This document shows positions 52,589 to 59,821 of a stretch of 59,821 nt of DNA, piece by piece. The notes under the pieces are model-generated. The model was given only the letters and a program-made list of their open reading frames with translations, was not told where the DNA came from and searched no databases. The stretch comes from a virus, in the IMG/VR virus record IMGVR_UViG_3300032050_000155, positions 1-59,821 of that record. One strand, 5' to 3'. Position 1 is the stretch's first letter; each line of letters starts with the position of its first letter. The position numbers and the translations under genes were made by a program.

Positions 52589-53272
52589 ATGGAAAACTCT
52601 TCCGAACTTTACAACCACCTAGCGGAGCCATTTCCGCAGGAGATGGAGAAGGTAATTGTCAAGAGCGGCGTGGAGCTGGTCTACCTGCCTGTTAGCGAGG
52701 TAATCAACCGGCTCAATCGCGTCATTGGCGTAGATAACTGGTCCTTTGAAATTATCTCTGTCAATAGAGACACGATTGACCAGGATGAAATCATCGCCCA
52801 CGTAAGCCTTACTGCGCTCATCGGTGACAAGACCGTTGTCAAGCACGGATTTGGTGGAATTAGTGTGAAGCGTTCAAAGAAGGACGGCCGACCCGTTGAC
52901 CTTGGAAATGACTTTAAGGGTGCAGTTTCTGATGCGTTGAAAAAGGCTGCACAGAATCTTGGTATCGGCCTATATCTTGCTCGTTCTGCTGATGCTCTTG
53001 ATATTGAAGAGGCAATGCAGGCTACGGAAAGTTCTTCCGCTCCACAGCAGGTAGTAGACCCAGAGATTGAATCACGCTGGGATAACTTCATCACTGTAAC
53101 GAAACTCCTCACAAAAGAACAAAAAGACGAACTGAATGCATTCTGGGAGACACATTCTTCAGGTCGGCCCAAGCCAACAAAAACAACAGCGACGATTGAA
53201 GATATTGATGCCCTGGTTGTCAAGGCCATGGCTTTGTCGTTCGGCGCTACTCCGGTAAAGAATGATGAGTGA
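52589..53272 (+). CDS. Rad52/22-family single-strand annealing protein
   Basis: The ATG at 52589 has GAGG 8 bases upstream; the frame extends further upstream into the previous gene. The 227-aa product shows the Rad52 core: GVELVYLPVSEVINRLNRVIGVDNWSFEI, VSLTALIGDKTVVKHGFGG and GNDFKGAVSDALKKAAQNLGIGLYL. It anneals complementary ssDNA strands for phage recombination, working with the nuclease encoded immediately downstream (overlap 11 bases) and the SSB. The C-terminal part is a variable tail. Confidence 0.9.
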   Translation: MENSSELYNHLAEPFPQEMEKVIVKSGVELVYLPVSEVINRLNRVIGVDNWSFEIISVNRDTIDQDEIIAHVSLTALIGDKTVVKHGFGGISVKRSKKDGRPVDLGNDFKGAVSDALKKAAQNLGIGLYLARSADALDIEEAMQATESSSAPQQVVDPEIESRWDNFITVTKLLTKEQKDELNAFWETHSSGRPKPTKTTATIEDIDALVVKAMALSFGATPVKNDE

Positions 53273-54035
53273 GCCAATTCTGGTAGCACCAGACAGGCTT
53301 TCCCCTTCGTCAATCTCCACTTTTCGCCAGTGTCCACTGAAGTTTAAGTACAGCAAAATCGATGGCTTACCCGATGCGCCGACAGACGCGACTGTTCTCG
53401 GTAATTTCGTTCATGAAGTTCTTGAAACAATGTATGCACTGCCCCCTGAGCAGAGAACGCAGGAAACGGCAAAAGCACTAGCTAGACAGTTGTGGACTGA
53501 ATCTTGGGGAGAGAAGGCGGCAGGTCTTATTCATTCTGAAAAGGAACTGAACTTTTTTAGATGGACAGCATGGTGGTGTATAGAGAACCTCTGGAGACTT
53601 GAGGACCCGCTGAATACGACCCCATGGGCAATAGAGGAGCATGTTGAGGGTGTTGTTGGCGGCATTCGTCTCCATGGCTACATCGACCGTCTTTTCTACG
53701 AGAATGGCGTCGCCAAAATATCCGACTACAAGACCGGCAAAACACCAAAACCCAAGTACATGGGGGATAAGTTCTTCCAGTTGATTATCTATAGTCAACT
53801 ATTGGAGAGCATTGATATTGTTCCAGAATCAATGTCACTAGAGCTCCTCTACCTCAAGGATGGCGTTAGGTTTGAAAAAGTCGTTTCACCAGAAGATGTT
53901 CAAGAAGTCATCGAGGTGATTCAAGAGGTCCGAGAAGGAATAGATTCACGCTGCAGAAGCGGTGAGTTTGAGCCAAATAAATCAATTCTTTGCAATTGGT
54001 GTGGATATAAAAGGATTTGCCCAGCATGGCAGTAA
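53262..54035 (+). CDS. Cas4/RecB-like PD-(D/E)XK exonuclease with Fe-S cluster cysteines
   Basis: The 257-aa product starts PDRLSPSSISTFRQCPLKFKY (Cys24). Catalytic motifs are GNFVHEVLE (His), LHGYIDRLF (Asp) and KISDYKTGK (Asp and Lys). The C-terminus has CNWCGYKRIC (Cys244, 247, 253), which with Cys24 forms the [4Fe-4S] site of AddB/Cas4-type nucleases. It should resect DNA ends to make ssDNA for the Rad52-like protein. The start overlaps the previous gene and the stop overlaps the next. Confidence 0.92.
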   Translation: MMSEPILVAPDRLSPSSISTFRQCPLKFKYSKIDGLPDAPTDATVLGNFVHEVLETMYALPPEQRTQETAKALARQLWTESWGEKAAGLIHSEKELNFFRWTAWWCIENLWRLEDPLNTTPWAIEEHVEGVVGGIRLHGYIDRLFYENGVAKISDYKTGKTPKPKYMGDKFFQLIIYSQLLESIDIVPESMSLELLYLKDGVRFEKVVSPEDVQEVIEVIQEVREGIDSRCRSGEFEPNKSILCNWCGYKRICPAWQ

Positions 54036-54589
54036 GAGGAAAAACAATAAAACCGCAGGCTTTAATACCTGCTATGTTCATCGATATGAACGATGACGCT
54101 TTTGCAAGGATGGTTGCAGAGGAGGTTAAGAATAAAATCTCCCCTGTTCACAAACAGGAGTTGATGAAAGAAGATAATTGGGAGCGCTGGAGAGAAGCGC
54201 TTATTGCTCTTTCAGAAAATCTTCAACGTCAGATTGAAAGCATTGAAGCAGATGCAATCTCTGACGAGAGGCGCTATGCGTCCCTGGGCAAGACCGGAAC
54301 AAGACTTGCTCGCGAGTCAAATAGCTACTACGACACAAAGGCCACAAGAGTTCGTAGATTTAAGTTTCATGTAGATAAGAGACTCGACGAAGTTTGCGTG
54401 ATGATTGATACTGGCGATGTCATTAATTCTGACGGATGGGACCAGGTTGAGTTCTATCGAAAAGCCATAATTGAGCATCGTAATCTGATGAGACAGTTTG
54501 ACCTTGAGGACACTTCTATCGATAGAGCTCTATGGGATACTCTGGATAACCAGTGGAACTTTGATTCCGTAAATAACGACAACCTATAG
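54026..54589 (+). CDS. Hypothetical helical protein, 187 aa
   Basis: The ATG at 54026 overlaps the stop of the nuclease gene. The product begins MAVRGKTIKPQALIPAMFIDMNDD and is mostly charged helices (NWERWREALIALSENLQRQIESIEADAISDERRYA; KATRVRRFKFHVDKRLDEVCVMI). No family is recognised. Its place in the recombination operon suggests a role in DNA metabolism. Confidence 0.65.
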   Translation: MAVRGKTIKPQALIPAMFIDMNDDAFARMVAEEVKNKISPVHKQELMKEDNWERWREALIALSENLQRQIESIEADAISDERRYASLGKTGTRLARESNSYYDTKATRVRRFKFHVDKRLDEVCVMIDTGDVINSDGWDQVEFYRKAIIEHRNLMRQFDLEDTSIDRALWDTLDNQWNFDSVNNDNL

Positions 54590-54600
54590 GTGGTAACGCC

Positions 54601-55020
54601 GTGGCGCTACAGAGAAAAAAACCGCTACAGCAGAAAACGCCACTAAAAGCAAAAAAACAACTACAGTCAAAAACTGGCCTAAAACAGAATAAACCCATAA
54701 ATCGTTCTTCTAAAAAAATTGCTCACAGAAGCAAGAAGATGGAAGATAAGTACGTTGACAGGCGGAAGTTTGTCAAAAAAATACTTTCGGAAAGACCATT
54801 TTGTCAGGCCTGTCCAGTTTTTGCCGAACATGATGCTAGGGCAGTTTTTTGGGTAAACCAGAGCACCGATGTTCATGAATTAGTCAGACGTTCACAGGGT
54901 GGCTCGATACTTGACGAAGAAAATGTACTCGCAGTTTGCAGGCCGTGCCACACACGTATAGGTGAATATCCTGAGTTGTCTTTTAATTTAGGATTAGCAA
55001 AACACTCCTGGGAAAAGTAG
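54601..55020 (+). CDS. HNH endonuclease
   Basis: The start is the GTG at 54601. The 139-aa product has a very basic N-terminal 50 residues (KKPLQQKTPLKAKKQLQSK...). Then follows an HNH fold: CQAC (68, 71), VHELVRRSQGG (His92, Glu93), NVLAVCRPCHTRIGEYP (Asn108, Cys113, Cys116, His117). HNH proteins near terminases often nick or cut DNA during packaging; this one ends the TerL operon just before a terminator. Free-standing homing activity is an alternative. Confidence 0.88.
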   Translation: MALQRKKPLQQKTPLKAKKQLQSKTGLKQNKPINRSSKKIAHRSKKMEDKYVDRRKFVKKILSERPFCQACPVFAEHDARAVFWVNQSTDVHELVRRSQGGSILDEENVLAVCRPCHTRIGEYPELSFNLGLAKHSWEK

Positions 55021-55051
55021 TACACTGTAATCACCTTAGGACCGTTATAGG

Positions 55052-55094
55052 CGCAGAAGTAGGGAGATAAAGCCTCCCTACTTCTGCGTTTTTT
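55052..55094 (+). terminator. Rho-independent terminator of the TerL operon
   Basis: A 15-bp perfect stem (CGCAGAAGTAGGGAG / CTCCCTACTTCTGCG) with a 7-base loop is followed by six T (55089-55094). It is the strongest terminator in the window and separates the TerL-HNH operon from the next one. Confidence 0.95.
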
Positions 55095-55096
55095 GT

Positions 55097-55102
55097 TATA
55101 GT
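55097..55102 (+). promoter_or_regulatory. Extended -10 box giving a likely leaderless mRNA (ATG at 55110)
   Basis: TATAGT is preceded by TGT (extended -10) and followed by 7 bases and the ATG at 55110. The position a few bases after a strong terminator leaves no room for a leader, and the -35 position falls in the terminator stem. Confidence 0.6.
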
Positions 55103-55109
55103 CGAAACT

Positions 55110-55646
55110 ATGCGGCTCGTTGGTCTTGATTTATCACTTACATCAACGGGTGTTTCAATTAATGGCAGTACGCATGTCATCGCGGTCAAAGAGAGAGGGC
55201 CAGAACGCCTCTCTATCGTGAGCAGACAAATAGCTGATATTTGTTTATCTGAGAGAATTGATTGCGCCCTCATAGAGGGGTATTCATTTTCCTCAAGGAA
55301 TTCCCAAGCACACAGTATTGGTGAGCTTGGTGGATGCGTGAGAATGAGACTCTGGGAGAACCAAATACCCTTTGTAGACATCCCACCAACATGCAGGGCT
55401 AAGTTTGCTACCGGAAAAGGAAACGCAAGCAAGGGTGAGGTAATTTCAGCGATATCAGCAAAAACTGGAAAAGTATTCTCCGGTGCTGGTGGAAACGATG
55501 AGTGCGACGCTTGGGTGCTTGAGCAGATGGGAATCGCCTATTTAGGTAACTCGGAGTGGGATTGGACAAAGGAACAATTATTAGCCTTGGCCAAAGTAGA
55601 CTGGACCGCAATTGACAACATTGAAAACGATAAGACAAATTTGTGA
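55110..55646 (+). CDS. RuvC-like Holliday junction resolvase
   Basis: The 178-aa product has the RNase H-fold resolvase pattern: MRLVGLDLSLTSTG (Asp7), CALIEGYSF (Glu56), TGKGNASKGEV and GNDECDAWVLEQM (Asp130, Asp133). It should cut four-way junctions left by recombination or replication before packaging. It is the first gene after the TerL operon terminator and is probably expressed from a leaderless mRNA. No DNA-binding extension is present. Confidence 0.85.
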   Translation: MRLVGLDLSLTSTGVSINGSTHVIAVKERGPERLSIVSRQIADICLSERIDCALIEGYSFSSRNSQAHSIGELGGCVRMRLWENQIPFVDIPPTCRAKFATGKGNASKGEVISAISAKTGKVFSGAGGNDECDAWVLEQMGIAYLGNSEWDWTKEQLLALAKVDWTAIDNIENDKTNL

Positions 55647-55656
55647 GGATTAATAA

Positions 55657-55992
55657 ATGAGAACTACACCTATTAGCCAGATAGAAATTGAGCAGGAATT
55701 GATTCGACTGGTGAATAGATTAGAGAACGAGACGGAGCAGTTTGAAACAGTCGCCATGGATATGGCTAAAAAGGAAGCTCTTTATAAGTCTAATTGGGCC
55801 AAAGAGTACATATCAGCAAAGGGCTCAATCAAAGAACGAGAAGCATGGGCAGACTACAAGCTTGACCAGCAGCTTTTCGAATACAAGTGCGCTGAGGCCC
55901 TAGTCAAAGCAAAGCGCGAAGTTCTTCTTTCAATCAGGTCATCAATTGATGCTATTCGCACACTTAATGCAAACGTTAGAACACAGGTCTGA
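55657..55992 (+). CDS. Helical phage protein, 111 aa
   Basis: The product (MRTTPISQIEIEQELIRLVNRLENETEQFETVAMDMAKKEALYKSN...) is predicted to be all helix with coiled-coil character and ends AKREVLLSIRSSIDAIRTLNANV. This pattern is common for small phage proteins near recombination or replication genes; no biochemical role is known to me. It is followed one base later by the ParB-like gene. Confidence 0.65.
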   Translation: MRTTPISQIEIEQELIRLVNRLENETEQFETVAMDMAKKEALYKSNWAKEYISAKGSIKEREAWADYKLDQQLFEYKCAEALVKAKREVLLSIRSSIDAIRTLNANVRTQV

Positions 55993-55993
55993 C

Positions 55994-56872
55994 ATGTCGA
56001 ATGGAATACATGAGTCACTCAGCGAGCTTGCTGTAGACATAAATACTCTTTCACCACTAGACGGAAACCCGCGTCGTGGAAATGTTGAGGCAATCATGGC
56101 CTCGTACCGTGAATTCGGACAAATTAAACCAATAGTTATTCGACCAAACTCGGATGGTACTGCAACCGTTATCGCTGGCAACCACCAGCTAGAGGCAGCA
56201 AAGAGACTTGGTTGGGACAAGATTGCTGCTGTCGCATACGACGTCGACGACAGAAAGGCAATTGCCTTCGCTCTTGCTGACAATAGGACAATGGAGCTCG
56301 GATACACAGAGCCGGAACTTCTTGGGGAAGCGATACTGGAGTTGTCTGACTTTTACCCAGAACTCATGGAGGGTCTCGGCTGGGATGAGTTTGCTGCTGC
56401 GGAAATAGAGCAGAAGATAATCCGTCAGGATAATCAGATTGTTGAACCAGGCTCGGGATTCATGCCGCCAGTTATTGTTTCTAACGGAAGCAATGGATTC
56501 GACAGGATAGACGATGATGATGAAGAAGAGTACGAAGATGCTCTATCGCCTCAAGGTTTAACAACACCAACACAGCCATCGCCGTCAATTGACAGAAACG
56601 CAGTGTCAATCACTACGACGGAAGATGGACAACAGAGGATTAGCGCACGACCCGGTGTTGACCAGGATGATGCTGTGGTTAGGGGTTCAACAACTGTTAC
56701 ACCAGGCTCTGCGCCTCAAGCGATAGTTCAGTACACGCTTGTTTTTGATAACCACGAGCAGCAGAGACGCTGGTACGACTTCATTAAGTGGCTCAGAAGT
56801 GACCCAGCAGTGGTTGGCGTAACAACCGCTGAAAGACTAATGGACTTCATCGGTCAACACACGGAAATATAA
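55994..56872 (+). CDS. ParB/Srx-domain protein, 292 aa
   Basis: The ATG at 55994 directly follows the previous stop; longer in-frame starts overlap the upstream gene. Residues 10-130 are a ParB N-terminal domain (VDINTLSPLDGNPRRGN, YREFGQIKPIVIR, TVIAGNHQLEAAKRLGW, FALADNRTMELG), here with GNHQ in place of the usual GxxRxxA. Residues 165-230 are acidic and disordered. The C-terminus (VFDNHEQQRRWYDFIKWLRSD) resembles a short protein-interaction motif. Phage ParB-like proteins can be CTP/NTP-dependent DNA nickases or modification partners. It precedes the IbrA-like gene. Confidence 0.85.
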   Translation: MSNGIHESLSELAVDINTLSPLDGNPRRGNVEAIMASYREFGQIKPIVIRPNSDGTATVIAGNHQLEAAKRLGWDKIAAVAYDVDDRKAIAFALADNRTMELGYTEPELLGEAILELSDFYPELMEGLGWDEFAAAEIEQKIIRQDNQIVEPGSGFMPPVIVSNGSNGFDRIDDDDEEEYEDALSPQGLTTPTQPSPSIDRNAVSITTTEDGQQRISARPGVDQDDAVVRGSTTVTPGSAPQAIVQYTLVFDNHEQQRRWYDFIKWLRSDPAVVGVTTAERLMDFIGQHTEI

Positions 56873-56876
56873 CAGC

Positions 56877-57032
56877 ATGGATACTCCAGAAGAAAGAATC
56901 GAGAAACTAGAGAAGAACCTCGCTGAGGTTGAAGCTGACCGAGACTACTGGCGCTCAATGGCGGTTAGGGTTCTTCAAGAAATCAATGATGCTAAAGCGG
57001 AGATATTGAAACTATCGACCGGTAAACACTAA
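56877..57032 (+). CDS. Small coiled-coil protein, 51 aa
   Basis: The ATG at 56877 opens a 51-codon frame (MDTPEERIEKLEKNLAEVEA, then DRDYWRSMAVRVLQEINDAK) ending at the TAA at 57030-57032, which shares its last base with the ATG of the next gene. The heptad pattern indicates a coiled coil. Position and coupling between the ParB-like and IbrA-like genes suggest an adaptor, but this is inference. Confidence 0.7.
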   Translation: MDTPEERIEKLEKNLAEVEADRDYWRSMAVRVLQEINDAKAEILKLSTGKH

Positions 57033-58177
57033 TGACAAGACAGAGACTCTTCCTTGATATGTCCTGTGTTGATGCAGCTCGTCAACGCATTAGGCACGTA
57101 TACGACACATTTGATACTGTCTGCGTTCAATTTTCCGGAGGAAAGGACTCCACAGCTGTCCTCCTTCTTGCCAAGGAAGTCCACGAAGAACGAGGTCTTG
57201 GGCCTGTAAAAGTTATTTTCCGTGATGAGGAAATGGTTAGCCCAACTGTTGCTGCCTATGTTGAGAAGGTAAGAAATTACGACTGGGTTGATATGGAGTG
57301 GTATTGCCTGCCATACCCAGCCGAGATATGGGTTCTTGGTTACCGTTTAACCACAATCCTGTGGAGCCAGGAAAGATTTGAGCAGGACAGATGGGTCAGG
57401 CCCATGCCACCATGGGCCATTAGCGGCAAGAATTTTGGTCTTTCGCACAGTGTCTCCCTTCCAGAGCAGACCGACTATTACACAATGCAGGGAAAAAGAG
57501 GAAACGTGGCGTTCCTTACCGGCGTTAGAGCCAGTGAATCAATGGTTCGTTATCGCTCAATAGTTCAGAAGCTTCACGAGAACTACATCAATACCCCATA
57601 CAAACTGAAACGCGGTATCCCCCTTAAGTTTGCCAAGGTAATTTATGACTGGAATACAAATGATGTGTTCAAGTTCATTATTGAGGAGCATGGGGCTGAA
57701 TACTGTGAATACTATGACCTTGCTGTAACTACGGGAAGTAATACTCGCGTGGGGATTCCACTCCACGCAACAGCCATTAGGAGAATCGGTGACGTCATTG
57801 CAACTGAGCCAGAATTCTACGACAGACTATTTGAGTGTTTTCCATACATTGACGCACAGCGTCGCTTGTGGCCTGAATTTGATTCAGAAAAACTGATTGA
57901 TAAATATGCCAAAGATGGTTTTGACGGAGCTTCACGCTTTATTGACGAATACCTGATTGGCGATAGAAGAAAAACAGAAGCCAGGGCATATGTAAATAAG
58001 TTTCGTAAGAAGCATTTAACAGACCCGCATGGCTATCCTGTTAGTTGGTTAATCAGAAACTTGATGCTCAATGAGATTGACGTCAATTCACCAACCCCTG
58101 TTGGTCCCAAGACGAAAGCCTATGCTGTCAGGGCAATAGAGATGGAAAGGGCAGATGTTTATGAAGATGAAAATTGA
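57032..58177 (+). CDS. PAPS-reductase/IbrA-like ATP-pyrophosphatase, 381 aa
   Basis: The product has the PP-loop SGGKDSTAVLLLAKE (35-49) of ATP pyrophosphatases. IbrA-type blocks follow: WYCLPYPAEIW, WVRPMPPWAIS, FLTGVRASESMVRYRS (164-175), AKVIYDWNTNDVFKFI and, near the end, an HPHGYPVSWL-like DPHGYPVSWLI. From memory, E. coli IbrA (PAPS_reduct plus DUF3440) pairs with the ParB-like IbrB. Classical PAPS reductases need a C-terminal Cys; none is obvious here, so it may adenylate or transfer sulfur to another substrate. It overlaps the IbrB-like gene by 23 bases. Confidence 0.85.
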   Translation: MTRQRLFLDMSCVDAARQRIRHVYDTFDTVCVQFSGGKDSTAVLLLAKEVHEERGLGPVKVIFRDEEMVSPTVAAYVEKVRNYDWVDMEWYCLPYPAEIWVLGYRLTTILWSQERFEQDRWVRPMPPWAISGKNFGLSHSVSLPEQTDYYTMQGKRGNVAFLTGVRASESMVRYRSIVQKLHENYINTPYKLKRGIPLKFAKVIYDWNTNDVFKFIIEEHGAEYCEYYDLAVTTGSNTRVGIPLHATAIRRIGDVIATEPEFYDRLFECFPYIDAQRRLWPEFDSEKLIDKYAKDGFDGASRFIDEYLIGDRRKTEARAYVNKFRKKHLTDPHGYPVSWLIRNLMLNEIDVNSPTPVGPKTKAYAVRAIEMERADVYEDEN

Positions 58178-58718
58178 TTATGTTGACCCATCGGTACTGA
58201 GTGTTCCAGAATGGAGAGCCACATATACCGTTAGACCTGAAATGCTTGTGATTTCCGCCTCGCTCTCTCAGTTTGGATTTATTGAACCGATTCACGTTCG
58301 CCTATCAACTGGTGAAATAATCAACGGCTCAGAGAGATACTTACTGGCAACCAGTATTCCGGCAATCCTGGCTCATACTGATGGAAAAATACCAGTTGTA
58401 TTTCATGATGTTGACAAAATCGACGCAATGATGCTGCATCTCCGCCTCAATAGGGGTCATTCTCATGTGATTGCGGCCAAAACTTCTGAAATAATTCGTT
58501 CGGTTCGTCGTTCCGGTAAATATGGGGCAGCCGATTTTGAAGACATGCTCTGCATGAGGTCAGAAGAATTATCGCTAATGCTTGACGGAAGCCTATTCAA
58601 GGTTAGAAAAATCAAGGAGCACAACTATGCAAGAGCATGGGTTCCGATTGAGGCTCCGCCTGGCTACAAAGACCAGGAATCAATGGTTATAGAAAGACCA
58701 CCAAATCCTGACAGATAA
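58155..58718 (+). CDS. ParB-like (IbrB-like) protein, 187 aa
   Basis: Several in-frame ATGs (58155, 58161, 58167) are possible; the overlap with the IbrA-like gene makes translational coupling likely. The product has DYVDPSVLSVPEWRATYTV, LSQFGFIEPIHVRLSTGEIINGSERYL (the ParB box with G-S-E-R) and KIPVVFHDVDKIDAMMLHLRLNRGHSH (DNR-like). The C-terminal helix-rich part (SEIIRSVRRSGKYGAADFEDML) follows. IbrA/IbrB pairs are known as a two-gene unit in enterobacteria; the phage role is unknown. Confidence 0.8.
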   Translation: MFMKMKIDYVDPSVLSVPEWRATYTVRPEMLVISASLSQFGFIEPIHVRLSTGEIINGSERYLLATSIPAILAHTDGKIPVVFHDVDKIDAMMLHLRLNRGHSHVIAAKTSEIIRSVRRSGKYGAADFEDMLCMRSEELSLMLDGSLFKVRKIKEHNYARAWVPIEAPPGYKDQESMVIERPPNPDR

Positions 58719-58764
58719 GTAAAGTCTTTTTCTGGTATATTTAGAAAAACACCAGAGGAGAGCC

Positions 58765-59481
58765 ATGCCAGGAGTACGTTACGGTCCTGATATTTCTGAT
58801 GACGCTGCATTCGTCGTGGATAGGGTCAAGGAGCTTCAGGCTGTCCTGCGTCGCGGCGGAAGACTCAATAAGCGCCAGACAACCCAGTATGAGAGCTTTG
58901 CAACTTACGCTAGGGACCTATTTGGTGTGGGTCGCGACCGTTTTGACAGGGGTCAGCTTGGTGAGTTGGGTGAAATGGCTAGATACGGCGGCTCTAAATC
59001 ACGCAGTAAACTAGCTAGAAGCTGGCGAACTGGTGGAGACATGAAAAAGTCGGTTGCGCAGGAATTTGCTGACCGTGGTGGCGGAGTGAGAAGGGCTGGT
59101 AGCGCCAAAACCCCACAAGGTGCATGGTACGCAGGCAGAACGAGGCCAAAGAAATTCCGCGACCTGGAAGCCAGGGCTCAAAGGCGAGCAAATCGCAATG
59201 GTGTTAAATTTGGGAAAGTCTCGATTGCTAAAGGCTCAGTTAAGCCCAACACGTTCTTGGCCCAGACGGATAAACTAAATGTCGCCAAGGTTGGTGCTGG
59301 GGCTAGCGATATAGCCAACAGACCGCGTGGTGTCACGACAGTAAGAAAGACCGGAGCCTCAATTAGGCCAGCACTTCCAAAATCACAGGCTCGTGCTCAA
59401 CAGAGAGCAAGGAAGAGGGCTGTTGCTGGCGCAACTAGGGACCTTACGAATAAGGGCAGAACTGGCGGCAGGCGCAGGTAA
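58765..59481 (+). CDS. Very basic protein, 238 aa
   Basis: The ATG at 58765 is preceded by GAGGAG. The N-terminal 80 residues look folded (DDAAFVVDRVKELQAVLRRGGRLN, YESFATYARDLFGVGRDRFDRGQ), while the remainder is Arg/Lys/Gly/Ala-rich (RARKRAVAGATRDLTNKGRTGGRRR) and probably disordered. High basicity suggests nucleic-acid or virion association. No family is recognised. A TATATT box lies at 58736-58741 without a clear -35. A terminator follows the stop. Confidence 0.65.
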   Translation: MPGVRYGPDISDDAAFVVDRVKELQAVLRRGGRLNKRQTTQYESFATYARDLFGVGRDRFDRGQLGELGEMARYGGSKSRSKLARSWRTGGDMKKSVAQEFADRGGGVRRAGSAKTPQGAWYAGRTRPKKFRDLEARAQRRANRNGVKFGKVSIAKGSVKPNTFLAQTDKLNVAKVGAGASDIANRPRGVTTVRKTGASIRPALPKSQARAQQRARKRAVAGATRDLTNKGRTGGRRR

Positions 59482-59494
59482 TTGAACGTTTGAT

Positions 59495-59521
59495 TTAACT
59501 AGATTTCGCTAGTTAATTTTT
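59495..59521 (+). terminator. Rho-independent terminator between convergent genes
   Basis: An 8-bp perfect stem (TTAACTAG / CTAGTTAA) with a 6-base loop is followed by five T (59517-59521). It closes the plus-strand ParB/IbrA/IbrB operon. On the minus strand no T tract follows, and the stem overlaps the stop codon of the minus-strand gene. Confidence 0.8.
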
Positions 59522-59810
59522 CGTCGTGCCTTCCAAAACCGGAATCTGGACCAACGTCCTCAAGATAATCCTCGTAGAAGATGTGGTCATCCTCTCCGAT
59601 ATCTTCATTGATTAGGAATTCTTTTACTGAAGCACATGGCTCAAGGGCGGCAATAATCCTACCCCTATCGTCCTTGCCTATAAATGAAATTCCTGCTGCT
59701 GCCAGTGCTGAACTAGTTACGTCCCAGAGGTAATTGGAGAACTCATCCATGGCCCCCTCGTCATCAAGTTCTTCTTGGTCTTCTTCAAAGTAAAAGAAAA
59801 GAACTTTCAT
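59499..59810 (-). CDS. Small acidic protein, 103 aa
   Basis: The ATG at 59810 starts a product with a beta-like N-terminus (MKVLFFYFEEDQEELDDE), a helical part (NYLWDVTSSALAAAGISFIG), the block RGRIIAALEPCASVKEFL and an acidic tail. No family is recognised. The right edge of the window is 11 bases upstream, so its promoter and operon partners are not visible. Confidence 0.65.
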   Translation of the reverse strand: MKVLFFYFEEDQEELDDEGAMDEFSNYLWDVTSSALAAAGISFIGKDDRGRIIAALEPCASVKEFLINEDIGEDDHIFYEDYLEDVGPDSGFGRHDEKLTSEI

Positions 59811-59821
59811 AATTTTCTCAC

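Overview
This 59.8 kb window is part of the genome of a tailed double-stranded DNA phage (Caudoviricetes, HK97-type head) that probably infects an actinobacterium. The phage assignment rests on a large terminase, portal, prohead protease, HK97-fold major capsid protein, a putative small terminase, a primase-helicase, SSB and a recombination set. The actinobacterial host is inferred from a WhiB regulator, a signal-peptide protein with PETTV repeats and an LPETG sorting signal, an MSMEG_6728-type glycosylase, and several genes whose -10 box lies 6-9 nt from the start codon, as in leaderless mRNAs. The PETTV repeats resemble surface proteins of Acidimicrobiia, but that is only a hint. Base composition looks moderate (mid-40s % G+C by eye). 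No tail, integrase or lysis gene is recognisable, so the window is incomplete.

Layout. 1-1.5 kb: minus-strand array of five small mosaic 'DDIVTRLR' paralogs. 1.6-8.1 kb: seven tRNA genes interspersed with accessory genes (LPETG surface protein, metallophosphoesterase lipoprotein, phosphodiester glycosidase lipoprotein, small ORFs). 8-10.7 kb: thioredoxin, pyrimidine-dimer glycosylase family protein, PD-(D/E)XK-like nuclease and SSB. 11.4-15 kb: a giant multidomain protein (exonuclease plus zincin). 15-19 kb: ribbon-helix-helix/zinc protein, putative TerS, primase-helicase, WhiB and a histone-like protein. 19-22.9 kb: class II ribonucleotide reductase and three tRNAs. 22.8-50.4 kb: minus-strand head module running from portal (50.4 kb) through a 2967-aa protease/ArdC/helicase fusion, an acidic protein, a 2070-aa protein and several virion-type proteins to the major capsid protein. 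50.7-55 kb, plus strand: TerL, Rad52-like annealing protein, Cas4/RecB-like nuclease and HNH. 55-59.5 kb: RuvC-like resolvase, then ParB-like / PAPS-reductase-like (IbrA-like) / ParB-like (IbrB-like) genes.

Most striking observation. Three giant proteins (1210, 2070 and 2967 aa) have the layout of phage polyvalent proteins. The largest joins an HK97 prohead protease to an ArdC-type anti-restriction zincin and an SF1 helicase. A short motif, [L/F]-S-S-G-[K/A/R], recurs in all three, repeatedly at domain borders, and F-S-G motifs sit where the capsid delta domain should end. I infer that the protease domain cuts these proteins and the capsid at the same signal, releasing separate effectors inside the head. 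This is testable by proteomics and is not proven here.
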